Shown here piece after piece: positions 23,701 through 35,817 of a DNA stretch of 64,000 nucleotides. Position numbers and translations under genes: made by a program. The stretch is from Phaeosaccion multiseriatum (taxonomy: Eukaryota; Ochrophyta, other classes). Where the stretch lies: NCBI GenBank assembly GCA_965112735.1, contig OZ218957.1, forward strand, positions 2,666,001 through 2,730,000, written 5' to 3'. Under the pieces are notes generated by a model. The model worked only from the letters and a program-made list of their open reading frames with translations. It had not been told where the DNA came from and searched no databases. Each line of letters opens with the position of its first letter. Position 1 is the first letter of the stretch.

Positions 23701-26076
23701 CCACTTCTACACTACGTACGTAAGCCTTTACATAAGGCCACGCGCACGCACACACACACACACATGCACGCACCAGCAGCTCGTCCTCGCTGGTGACGTA
23801 CTCCTCTGTGGCGCCTGCCACATACACTCCGCGGCTCTTCTCCTCGCGGACCTAAGCAGACGGCGACGATTACAGCGTGAGCGTCGAGGGAGGGAGGGAG
23901 GGATGGAGGGAAGGAGGGTGAGTGAGTGAGTGAGGGAGTGAGTGAGTGAGTGAGGGAGTGAGGGAGAGAGGGAGTGAGTGCGGGAGTGAGTGAGTGAGTG
24001 AGTGAATGAGTGAGTGACGGAGTGAGTGAGTGAGTGAGTGAGGGAGGGAGTGAGGGAGTGAGTGCGGGAGTGCGGGAGTGAGGGAGTGATTGCCCACTCC
24101 TTCCTTACCGGAAGATTGGTTTTCGTTCCGTGCTTGTCCAACAAGTCTCTGCAGGAGGGCGCGACATAAGTCATTGAAAAGGAAAGGGGGGGGGGCAGAA
24201 AGGGCTCAGAGGAGAGGAGGAGGGAGAGGAGGTGGGGAACACCACGCATCCACTGCCATGAACCCACCCACCCCAACATTTCCGCATTTCCGTGTATATC
24301 TCAATGTAACTCTCCCATCCACTGCCATCCACTGCCATCCACTGCACCCACCCCCACCTGATCTTCTCCATGTATATCTCAATGTAGCTCGTCTTGATGA
24401 CGAACTCCATATTATCATCGGCATCGCTCACGAGTCGAAAGATCTCCCCCACTGTCCGAGGAATGACTCCAGCCAAGAGCGGGTGTCGGATGTCGGGCCC
24501 CTCCATAGTGAAGGTTTTGCCGCTCGAGGTCTGTCCGTAGGCAAACACCGTCCCGTTGTATCCCGTCATCACGTCTGTTGGTACGTTGGTGTGTGGGTGT
24601 GTGTGTGCGTGTGCGTGTGTGTGTGTTGGGTGAGCGTGTGTGTATGGTGTGTGTGTGAGTGTTGTGTGTATGTAGCGGCGCTTCAAGTTCCGTTCTGCAA
24701 TGCACCACCTGCTTGGGGTATGGAAACCGAAAGACTCTCTCCCACTTTCTCTCCCTCCTCCTCCCTCTCATCCCCCCCGTCCCTCTCATCCTCTCTCCCT
24801 CATCTTCTCTCGCCCCTCTCCCTTCCTCTCTCTCTCTCCCCCCTGCCTCCCGCCCCCCCCCCCTTCTCTCTCTCCCTCCCTCTCATCCTCTCTCCCTACT
24901 TCCATCTCCCTCTCCCTCCTTCCCCTCTCTTCCTGACCTGCGACAATGGGTTTGGCGACATACTCGAATACGTCCTGCTGTGTCGAGGTCGGGCTGAACA
25001 CGCGATCGAAGGAAAACGTGTTGAGGCCTGTTGCGTTGCATGGGACAAGGCCAGCACCAACAGTAGCAACCGCAGCAGCAGCAGCAGCAGCAGCAGATCG
25101 GTCTCCGTCAAGGGCATAGCATTGCATGGGTCAAGGGCAAGACACCTCGACAAACGCATCCGAACGACATGAACATATACAATGCCCGTGCCACGCACAC
25201 CCCACAGGCAACGCAAACGTCTTCGGGCTTGCTCCGTCTGTGGACACGCCCCACCCCACAACCCTCCGCCGATGAACGCACGCAAGATCGCACGCACGCA
25301 CGATCGATCCATCCTACCTCTATCTGCAGTGTCTAGGTCGATGCTCTCCTCGGAGGGGAACTCAACGCACACCACTCCGCCCTCCTTCTGCTCGCGATCG
25401 TTTGGTGGCCGCACCCTAGCCACAACTCGCACGCCCTGACCGGAGCCTGCGTTCAGAAAGGAGCACACCACATAGAGATGTCGACCATGGGTATGGTACG
25501 GTAGAGCAGAGCATGTGGGGTAGGTGGTAGAGCGAGGGAGGGTAGAAGGAGGCTAATTGAGTTTACGTACAGGGGGGGGGGGGGGGGGGGGGAACTAGCC
25601 TCCCCCTATCCATCCTCCATCCAGCATCTCCCCTCAAAAGATGTAGACCGGGGCGAGAGAGCAGCACGTGCGATTTTGAGTCCGCAGCGTCGAGAGGCCA
25701 ACCCCCTCTCGCCCCCCTACTCTCTCTCACTAAAACACCGCCCTTCCCGCGTTTTCAGTGCGTGCGTTCCGTTGCAGACCAAAGCAACCACACCACAGCC
25801 AAACGACGTACCTTTGCTGGGCTTGCTGCTCCTCTTCCTGGATCGTACTGACGAGGCGGGAGAGGGCTCACCCGTCAGGGCAGTCGTGCCGGTGGCGGTG
25901 GAGGTGTCATCTCCTCCTCTTTCCCCTTTGCTACCGTCCCACTCCGACCTAGAGTCGGGGGAGCGCGAGGAGAGAGGCGGAGAGGACAGAGGAGGAGACA
26001 TTGGAGAGGAGCCTCCTGTGTTGGAGCTCCGGCTCTTCCTCCCTTTGCCCTCCTGCTGGAGCTTGGGAGAGCTCAT
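19284..26076 (-). CDS. N-terminal-motor kinesin (kinesin heavy-chain type), 13 exons
   Basis: Microtubule motor. Exons (minus strand): 26076-25812, 25446-25318, 25027-24938, 24574-24358, 24148-24109, 23851-23774, 23397-23352, 23169-23018, 22668-22063, 21895-21632, 21179-20763, 20321-20004, 19733-19284; every phase agrees and the product is 1,023 residues. After a Ser-rich 88-residue N-terminal extension comes the motor: [13 protein letters not shown]-loop GQTSSGKT (175-182), switch I NQGSSRSH (291-298), switch II DLAGSE (324-329), then [22 protein letters not shown]. Coiled coils with Gln and Pro runs follow, then a long coiled coil near residues 770-890 and a Gly/Ser-rich basic tail. The motor and coil order fit kinesin-1; the unusual tail leaves subfamily open. 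It is divergent from the giant GAF gene across 431 bp. Confidence 0.93.
21528..21632. repeat. Intronic (CA)n microsatellite
   Basis: Imperfect CA repeat just inside the 5' end of a kinesin intron (TG on the sense strand). Confidence 0.9.
23880..24095. repeat. Intronic GAGT/GGGA repeat block
   Basis: About 215 bp of GAGT and GGGA units filling the intron between kinesin exons 5 and 6; the sense strand is CTCA/CCCT, leading to the 3' splice site at 23,853-23,852. Confidence 0.9.
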
Positions 26077-26507
26077 GGAATCGAAGGAAGGCGGGACCAG
26101 TTAATGTCGTGGGAAAGACATTCTGTCCCCACAACCCTCCAGAGAAAGACTCCTAGGAGCTCAGCGCGATGAGAGCTTGCAAGCGTCCTTTTTTAGGGAT
26201 ACCCCTTCCCTCGGCCCAAGTATCTTTGTCGGAGGATAGAGAGGATATCGGCACGAGGGGGGGTTTTCTTCGCGAATTTCGATATCGAATTTCTGATCAA
26301 TTTATATATCGATATCTTCTACCTCTAATGTCGACACATAGCCCAACGGCGGCGGCCTTTTTACTTTTATTAACTCTTTCCCCTCCCTCTCTTCTCTCCC
26401 CTCTCTTGGTTGCGCCACCCACTGGCGAAGCTTATGAGGTATGAAACTGTGCAGTCTCCACTCTCGTCCTGGTGCAGGCGGTGAAGAGAGGAGGCGATTA
26501 GATCAAG
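26077..26507. promoter_or_regulatory. Shared promoter of kinesin and giant GAF gene
   Basis: 431 bp between divergent start codons. It contains an AT-rich patch (26,275-26,325) with repeated GATATCGA/ATCGATATC elements, unusual in this GC-rich DNA. Co-regulation of the two genes is inferred from the head-to-head layout only. Confidence 0.5.
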
Positions 26508-27969
26508 ATGAGGGACGACACTCTCTCGGCTGAGTTTCTTGACTCAGGAGACTCGGACGAGGGCCGGAACGGAGAAGGAGTTGCCAATGCACCGGAAGAT
26601 GCTGTGCCGGAGACGCCACAGCTGCAGCTTTCAGGCCAGGCGATGAGGAGCACCAGCCTGGTGGACACGCTCAGGGGGACCACCCCCACCGCCGCTACGA
26701 CTGTGGTTCAGCAGCAGCAGGGATATCCGTCGAATGCTGCTGCTGCTGCAGAACCTTTAGCTCCCCTCGTTGCTCGAAGGAAGCCTTTCCCTGTTGGTGA
26801 TGAGAAGAGCCAACAGAGAGCGGGAGGCCGCCAAGGAGGAAAGGGGGGGATGGATGGGATGAGGGCGCCTGCTGTCTCTGTCTCTGCCTCTACGGCATGC
26901 CTCGGCCCCGACGGCGTGGCGGTACTACTGGACAATCTTCACGAGCTCAGGGCGTCAGTACACGCCCAAAGCGGGCAGATGAAGCGCCTCAGGGGCGAGT
27001 GCCAGCGCCGCTTGGGGGAGGAGGAGGAGGAGCAGCTCGAGCTCAGGCAGTTGCTAAGGGAGTCGGAGGAGGAGCTGCAGTGGCACAGAGGGGAGATGGG
27101 CTGGCTGCTGGACAGCATGTGAGTGGGAGTGGGAAGAGGGGGGGTTGTTGGGGGGGGGGGGGGCGCAAACTGCTGTATCACGAACTGCACAACTGTGTCT
27201 ATATGCACTCCGCTTCGGTCCATCACACCGCCTCCCTGCTAACATCGGTCTTTTGCTGTATCACCAACTGCTTCTGCTGCTTCCACTACTGTTGTACAAC
27301 CACACAGGATGGGCGGCCTGCAGCGGGCCCCCTCCGCTATGACGCTCTTCTCTCTCTTGACTGAGCGCATCCGAGCGGAGCTGCACGCAGAGGCCGCCGT
27401 TGTGTACCTCCTCGACAGGGCGGGGGACAGGCTGTGGACGCTGGTGCTGGGCGGGGGCGATGAGCAGACAACAGAGGAGGCAGGCGAGGCTAGGGCGGCG
27501 GGGGGGGGTGTGGCTCGACCGGGAGGTGAGTGGAGTGAACAGGTGTATGGGCACGTGTATATGTGGCTATGGACAGGCATGTGGGAAGGTGTACAGGCAG
27601 ATCAGTCGTATGGAATGGGCAGGCAGGCAGGTAGACTGGCGTACTCACCCACTCAGTCACTCATTCACTCACTCATTCTGAACCTCTCATACTTTGATGT
27701 CGCGTTGCGTTGTCTCTCTCTCTCCTCCTCTCATTGTTCGGTTCCTCCCTACCCGTCCTGTTCTGTGTTCTGTTCTGCTCTGTTCCCCCTCTGCCTGTGT
27801 CTGCCCACCTCACCCCAACCCCCACCACACCTTGGGGCTGCTTGCGTGTTGGCAGTTTGCTACGTGCCTCTCAAGGGCTCTGTTGTGGGGTCGCTCTTCC
27901 CCGCCGTGCTGCACCGGGGGGAGCCGTTGGTGATACAGCAGCAGCAGCAGGAGCAGCAGCAGCATCATC

Positions 27970-28000
<31 letters not shown>

Positions 28001-31000
28001 GGTGGTTCATCTGTACAACGAAGGCGTGTCTGCTTACTCCTCCGGCTCGGCAAAGGAGGCCTCTTTGGTGACCTCTCTCGTCCCCACCGGGGTGGTGCAC
28101 AACATGCTGTTGGCTGCTGTATCACCAACTGCCGAAGAGGTAGAGGACAAAGGCCGCGAGGGTCCTTCCCCCGAGAGCTGGCTGCTAGGCGACCTCCCTG
28201 GGGAAGAGGTGGAGGGTGTGGGGCAGGGCAGAGGCGGAGAAGACTCTGCTGCTGCTGCTGCTGCTGCTGCTGCCCCTGTGGCCATTGTACAAGTACTAAA
28301 TAAGCTGCGAAGGAGGTCGGATCAGGGGGATGGGCGAAGGGTTTCTGAGAGGTTGGGGTTTTGGGGGGGATTAGGAGTCCCCCCTCTCGGTGGTCACAGG
28401 GACAAGGACTACGACAACGGCGATAGTAGTGATGAAGGTGGTAGTACATACGATGACTTCACCCCTGCCGACGAAGTGACTTTCCGCGCCCTGACGCCGG
28501 CGCTGGTTGGATCTACGCGACTCCTGGCGACGCTTTATGCCCTGGAGGGGGAGTGTCTCCAGCAGAAGGAGTCTGCCCTTGTGGAGGCGTCTGTTAGGGC
28601 GGGACAAGAGGCGATCTACAGGGCCCGACAGAGGAGGCGTGAGAGGGAGGAGGTGCCGCTGATGACAGTGCTGCTCAACGATGCACTGACGGGGGCAGCG
28701 GGGCGGCTTGGGGCAGAGTGCTGTAGGCTATTCGTGTTGGATAGGCCGAGAGGGGAACTGCTGCTCGTGGGGGAGGCGCTGGGCCGAGATGAGGAGGAGG
28801 AGGAGGAGGAGGAGGAGGAGGAGGAGGAGGATGAAGAAGAGGATGAGGTGGTGGGGAAGGTGGAGGGGAAGGAGCAGGAGGAGGAGGAGCAGGAGCGGCG
28901 GTGGGCGTGCAGTTCGCCCATGGACGCCTCTCCCCAGAAGACTCACAGTCCGAAGAACGATCCTAAGAATCATCCGACAACAACGACGAGGAGGGGGAGG
29001 AGGAGGAGGAGGAGGAGGAGCATGCCGAGCAAGACCTCTGACAGGGAATGCCCTCCCCCCCCGCCGATGGGGGCAGTGCGCCTACCCCGGGGGGTGGGGT
29101 TGGAGTGGGTGTGTGTGCAGCAGGCCGAGGAGGAGGATGAAAGAGAGAGGGGGAAGGGGAAAGGTGACAGCAGAGGAGGACCTAAGAGTAAAGGTAAGGG
29201 CACGGGCGAAGAGGATAGTGACGCGGGGGGGGGTGGCTTCCACACAGGCGGTGACGATGCCGAGGAGGACGAGGAGGAGGAGGAAGAGGATGGCAGCAGA
29301 GGAGCGGTAGGGGGCAGGGGTGGGGGTAAGGGGGGTCGGAAGAGGAGGAGGCCTACTGGTTGGATGGCACCAAACGGTGGTGGTGCAGTGAGCACAGCCG
29401 ATGCTTACCGAGACACAAGGTTCAGTCCTGCCCTGGACTCGCTCCTCAGGCGCCACACCACTTCTCTCCTGTGTGTACCCGTTAGGAGCGCGGGTGGGGG
29501 GCTTGGGGGAGGGAGGGGAGGAGGTGGGCGTGGGTTTGGGCATTGTGTGGGTGTGTTGGCCTTTGTCAACAAGGAGCAGCGGGAGCGGGAGCGAGAGGGG
29601 GAAGGAGAGGAAGAAGAAGAAGAAAAAGGAGGAGGAGGAGGAGGAGGAGGAGGAGGAGGAGGAGGAGGGGGCCCAGATGATGACTATATGGGAAGAGTAC
29701 AGAAAGGGTTCAGCGGCACCGATCGCAAGGCGGCTATGCAGCTGTGCGCGGAATTGGGCGTCCTGATTGGGGGGCTGCCACTGCCATATCACCAACTGCT
29801 GCACTTGCCCAAGGGCCCCTTAGGCGGCCCCACAAGTAGAGGCCTGGGGGGGGGGGGTGGATTTGAAGCTGGACTTGGGGTTGAGCTTGGGGCTCCCTCC
29901 CCCGAGGGGGCTGGCGCCAACGTGCGTGTGCGTGCGTGCGTGTCCATGCCTTTGCTGCTGGGGGAGGTCAAGGCCATCACCGCCGTACTCAGCGGACCGG
30001 CCACCCTGGAAGAGGTGAGTGAGTGAGTGAGGCTACTCGTGTGTGTGTGTGTGTGTGCGTGTGTGTGTGCGTGTGTGTGCCCTTGACCCATGCAATGTTC
30101 CGCCCTTGACCTATGCAATACTATGCTCTGCTGTGCTGTGTACGCGCAGGTGGTCTTGTGCGTGGGGCAGGCGCTGTCGGTACTCCTGTCAGAGGAGGAA
30201 GAGGGGGAGGAGGAGGAGGAGGAGGAGGAGGAGGAGCCCTTACGTCACACCCTCTACGTACGATGCTCCACACCAGGGGAGGAGGAGGAGGACCCCGAGG
30301 GGGGGGGCAGTAGACGAGGAGGAAGAGGAGGAGCTGGGGGGGCAGCGCAGCCGCCAAGCCGCCAGTCGCAGCTGGTGGGGGTGGGTGAATTGGGGCCCCT
30401 CACGCTGCACGGGTGCTGGCCGCGAAGGGACCCAAGCACGGGTACCAGCGGGGGCCCAAGAAAGGGTACCAGCACAGGAAATACGAGTGCCAGTCTCGTG
30501 CGACAGGCGGCTGTCACGGGGAAGGACGGATTCTGGTGCGGGGCGGGGGCGTATTCTCGTGCTACTGCTGCTCCTGCGGCTGTTGTATCACCAACTGCTA
30601 CTGCTGCTGTTGCCCACGCCCGGAGGAGGCATCGGGGCTACTATTTGTGCGCAGAGGGGATGGGGGTGGACGGAGGAGAGGATGAGCAAGAGGAGGAGTG
30701 GGAGAAGGAGCGGCAGGGAAGTGGGGGAGGGGGAGGGGGAGGGGAAAGGGCAGTGAACAGGAGTGTGGACTGCTTCGGAGAGGAGCCAGTTGTGACTGCG
30801 GTAATGGCGCTGCCTATCACGTACCCACGGGATGCGCTGACGCACCGGCAGCGGAGGGTCTTGGAGGTGGGTAACAAGTTTTGGATAGCAAGGACTGAGC
30901 TTTGCTGTTACGTCTTGTTTGACTGTGTTGACGGTGGCGGTGCTGTTGCTGTTGTCGATGCGCTGCTGTTTGACTATTCTTTGACGCCCTTTTTGTGTCT

Positions 31001-34000
31001 CGACTGCGCCTGCGCTGTGGCATGCTGTCGCTGCTGCCGCCGCTCTGGTGCCTCTCTCTCTCTCTGTGTGTGCCCCCATTGTGCCCCTTTTTGGTGCCTG
31101 TGCCTCTCTGTGTACGTGCCTTGATGTGCCCTCGTGCAGAGCGGCGGATGGCGGGACACTCTCTATGACAGAGGCATCGCCAGCCTTGAGTGCAAGTCCG
31201 TCGTCGTCGGGCTGCTTCATCTCGCAAGGTGAGGAGAGGATGGCATTGGATGGATGGCGAGGGATGGGAGAGGGGATGGCAAGGGATGGGAGAGGATGGC
31301 AATGGACGTGGGATATATCTGTGATGCGGATGCTCCTCCTCAGCCAAGAGTAAGCATAGGCCTCACCTCCTATGCCTGTGTGTGTGCCTTTGTGTGCGCA
31401 TGTCCTTGCGTTTGTGTGTGTGTGTGTGCGTGCGTACATGTGTGTGCAGGAAGGGGGCCCCTTTCTCAGCTCATGAGGCCGCTGTGCTGAAGGAGCTTTG
31501 TGCGTCGCTCTCCCCTCTGCTGCTGGGCTGGGCCTTGAGGCAGCATTTGGAGGCCTCAAAGGACCTTTTAGAGGCCTCCCAGGAGCATCTGGAGGCCTCC
31601 CAGCAGCAGCAGGGGGAAAAGAGACAACTTTGGGACGCCTCCAAGGAGCAAGCAGCAGCAGCAGCACCAGCGGCGGTGCACCCACGGGACCGGGCCACGC
31701 ACCCACGCGCGCACGCACACGCGCCTCCTCCTCCTCCCCCTCCTCCTCCGCCGTCTTCGTACAGGGAGGACGAAGACCAGGCAGGGGCATATAGGCCCGC
31801 CACGTATGACCCACAACAGCGCCCCTCGTGGTACTCCAGGAGGAAGTCCCTCGTCCCTTCGCACCCCCTTCCCCCCCCCCTCATCCATGACGGCATGAAC
31901 GACGAGCTCTCCCACCGTAGGAACAGTGTCTTCTCTGACCGAGGTCTTTATGAGGAGAGGAGCAGCAGCAAGGGGTCAAGTGGCGGGCCTCGTACCCTCC
32001 CTTCCCGCCCCCCCCACCCTCCTAACGCCCTGGCTGGAGAGAGAGCGACGACAGACGGCCGGGCCTTCATCAGAGGCAGCCGCAGCAGCAGCAGCAGCAG
32101 CAGCAGGCCAGCTGAAGAGGAGCAGTTCGTGACACAGAGCAGCAGCGGCGCAGAAGAGGCGGAGGAGAGAGAGGCGGTGGCTGTTCTCCGTCGGCGGCTG
32201 AGCGATAGAGAGGAGCAATTGGTGGTACGGATCAAAGAGGAGCAGCAGCAGCAGCTGGTGATACAGAGCCTAAGGCAGTCGGCGGCCCTGCTCGGCGCTG
32301 TGCAGGTAAGCCCTATCTGCCTACCCGCCTACCTCTCTCCGTACCCACCTACCCATCTACACCCCTACCTACCCACGTATCTACGTAACTACCCACCCAC
32401 CTACCTACCTACCTATACCTACGTGTCTACCTACCTCTTTGCGGTATGCACTCCTCTTGCCATGCTTCCTGTACGCTCTATACCATATACTGCCAATCCT
32501 CTCTCCCTCTCTCTCTCTGTCTCTGCCGCTCTCCTACTCTCTTTGTCTTATCTTTCTCTCCCTCTCTATGCTTTACCGAAGCGAATTGGGTAGAAAACAA
32601 CCCTCTGCCTCTTTCCCTCGCTCTCTTTCTCTCGCCCTCTCTCTCACCCTCTCTCTCACCCTCTCTCTCACCGACTCTCTCACCGACCCTCTCTCCCTCT
32701 CTCTCTCTCCCTCTGCGCTTGTCACGCTCGTCCTCTCTCCCTCTCTCTCTCCTTCGCGCTCTCTCCTCCATCCACTGCCCTCCCTCCCCAGGCCGAGTCT
32801 CAGAAAGTGTCCTCTTTCCACACCGCCCTCGCCAGACTGCCCCACGCTCAGGTACCTTAGTGAATGGCTTACTTAATGACGTAATGAATTTATGACTTAG
32901 TGGATGACTTAGTGAGTCTCTCTGGCACTCAATCTATCCAACCTATACGAGAGAGGGACGGGAGGGAGGGAGGGAGGGAGGGGTCGAGGGGCAGAGGAGG
33001 GAAGGAAGGGAGGGAGGGAGAGAGGGAAGGAGCGTCGCCCGCACCCGCACCAGCTATGCTCGCCTTTCTCTTAACGCATCTTATCTACGTGACTTTATTT
33101 TGCTTGTCTACTCTTACTTCTCACTCTTGTATCACCCTGCCCTTGCGTCTCACTCCATTTTTCTCTCTACTCTCTCTCAGGTGATGTCATCTGGTGCCAT
33201 CCTCGCCTTTCTGCGCGCCGCCCTGCCGCTGGCCTCTGCGCTACTTGACAAGGCCTGTCACCGCCAACATCCACTGCCATCTTCCTCCTGCGCACTACCC
33301 GACGCGGACCCCCCCCCTCTCCCCCTCTTCAACTTCAACTTCAACTCCTCCAACTCCGATGGCGGCCGAGGCGGCCTGCTTGCCCCTCTCTCACACCACC
33401 ATCCCTCTCCCACACCCAAGCCCAAGCCCAAGCGGAAGCGTTGCAATCGCCTCTGTGTGCAGCTCTTTCTCCATCTGCCTCGCTGCCCTCCCCCCTTGGG
33501 CAGCGAGTTCCCGGGGGACGAATCCCAGGGAACACGTGGCTCCTCCCCTGCTGCGGCTGTATCACCAACTGCTGCTCTTGCGGATGCACCTGGCTCGAGG
33601 GAGAAGGTGCTCTATTACTGGCCCTCTGCCGACCCGTCTGCAGCGTTTGTTTCCGAGCCGAGCTTCTTCACCGCCAAGGAACACAATGAAGGAACAAGGA
33701 GGAGCAGCAGCGACCACCACGACGGCAAGGACGAGGATGGCAGTGGATGGGAGGGAGGGTGCGGTGACGTTACAGCGGTTCGTAGAGCGGTGCTGAATAA
33801 GGATGTTGTGAGGGTGAGTGCGAGGCGAAGAGGAGGAGGAGGAGGAGTAGGAGGAGGAGGAGGAGGAGGAGGAAGTGGGGAGGAGGGGTGCGTGGAGGAG
33901 GTATGCATCCCGATTGTCAGTCAGGACGGGAAGGAAGTACTTGCTGTGCTGCAGCTTCGGCACGACAAGGAGCAACACGACAAAGACAAACGAGAAGCAG

Positions 34001-35771
34001 CAGAGGCAGTGGTTGGTGGTACAGAAACATGCGGGGAGGAGGTCGACGGGAGGAGGGAGGAGGAGGAGGAGCACGAGGGGGAGGAGCAGGAGGACGAGGA
34101 GCAGGTGGAGGAGGGGGAGGAGGAGGCGAGAGTGGGGGAGGAGGTGTGTCTCGGTGTGTCAGGGGCGGTGGAGGCCTTCGTTGCGCTACGAGTCGCCAAG
34201 GCCGAGCGTTTCCGAATCGAGGAGGAGGGAAGGAGGAGGGAGGAGGAGCTTCGGCGCGTCAGAGCGGGGGGAGAGGAAGGGGCGGCCTCAGCGGAGAGGG
34301 CGAGGGAGGCAGGTATGTGTGTAGGTATAGGTATGTGGGGATTGGAGGGAGGGAGAGTGAGGCTCCTTACGGGTAACGGTCGGGCATGGGGCATTGGGGG
34401 AGTATGGGCGTGCAGTGCACTTGAGAGAGGGCAGGCTGGCGCCGACGAGTTTTGTCTTTACACTTGCATTTGGTCCCGCCCCGGTCGGAATCCTGTCCGT
34501 CCCGCCCCGGTCGGAAACCTGTCCCCAAGGGGTCCGTCCGTCTCCGTCCCTTGTTGGTCCTACTCTCTTTTCTGTCCTCCTTCGCTGCCTGCCTGCTTAT
34601 CCCTCCCCCTCTTTTCCTCACCTACTCATGCTCCCGTACCACCAACCGTTGTGTCGCTTGCAGTACTCTCCCTCCTAGTGACACGTGTGACCAAGCAGCG
34701 GCGCCAGGAGGTGCTGCGTGGGTGCGTGCGTGCGCTGTCCGAGGAGGCCCGGAGGGGTAGGAGGGGCAGAGAGGCACAGCTCGCTATGGGGCAGAGGGCA
34801 CAGGCCGCGGTGAGTCAGGCCCAGCCGTAAGCGGGGAATGTGGTATCGAGTTTAGACTCAGGAACTAACTTAACTGAACTAAGGGGGCAGGGGGGGGAGT
34901 AGAGGAGGAGGGAGGAAGGGGACTAGTGGGGGCGGAGGGAGAGAGCAGGAGAGAGGAGGGGGGGGGGGGTGATAAAAACGGCCTCACCATTATTGTCGCA
35001 CGTACTCCTTACTTACGCACTCCTCTATGATCCCTCCCCCGCCTCCCTCCCTCCCTCCCTCCCTCCCTCCCTCCCTCCCTCCCTCCCTCCCTCCCTCCCT
35101 CCCTCCCTCCCTCCCTCCTTCCCTCCCTCCCCCCTCTCTCCCTCCCTCCCTCTGTCCCTCCCTCCCTCTGTCCCTCCCCCCCTCCCTCTTTCTCTCTCCT
35201 TCTCCACTTCCTCCCCCCCCTCCATCCCAGGCTCTCGCTCGGTGGAGAGCGGCAGCAGCACACCGCTCTATGCAGCGCCGATCCATCACTCTCTTCAACC
35301 AGCGATGGCAGTCAATGGGCCTACACCGCTGCCTGCACCTCTGGATCAGCAGCAGGAGGGAGAGAGTCAGGGCAGTGAAGGGCATGAGTAGGCTGCTGGG
35401 CAATGTACAGAAAGTGAGGGAGGCCAGTCTGAAATTGGCGTTTCAGAAATGGAGGGCACAAGGGTTGGCATTGGCCTTGGGGGAGGAGGTGGCGAGCAGA
35501 GAAGCGATGGGGAAAGAAGTGACGGAGAGGCTGAGGCGGGAGAGACTCAACGCGGATATGGTGAGTGCAGGGAGGGACGGTGGAGAGGGAGGGAGGGAAG
35601 GAGGGGGGGAGGGGAGAGAGGGAGTGGAGAGAGTGATAGAGGGAGGAAGGAAGGAATGAAGGAAGGAAGGAGTGAGTGCGGGACAGAGCCGGCGGTTGGG
35701 AAGGGCCACTCTGTGCGTCTTCTCTTTGAAGGCACTTCACTCATCGTAAAGCACTCAGCACACTCACACAC

Positions 35772-35817
<46 letters not shown>

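Noticed and set aside
23880-24095. CRISPR-like regular repeats
   Set aside because: Plain microsatellite with 4-bp units and no unique spacers, in a eukaryotic intron.
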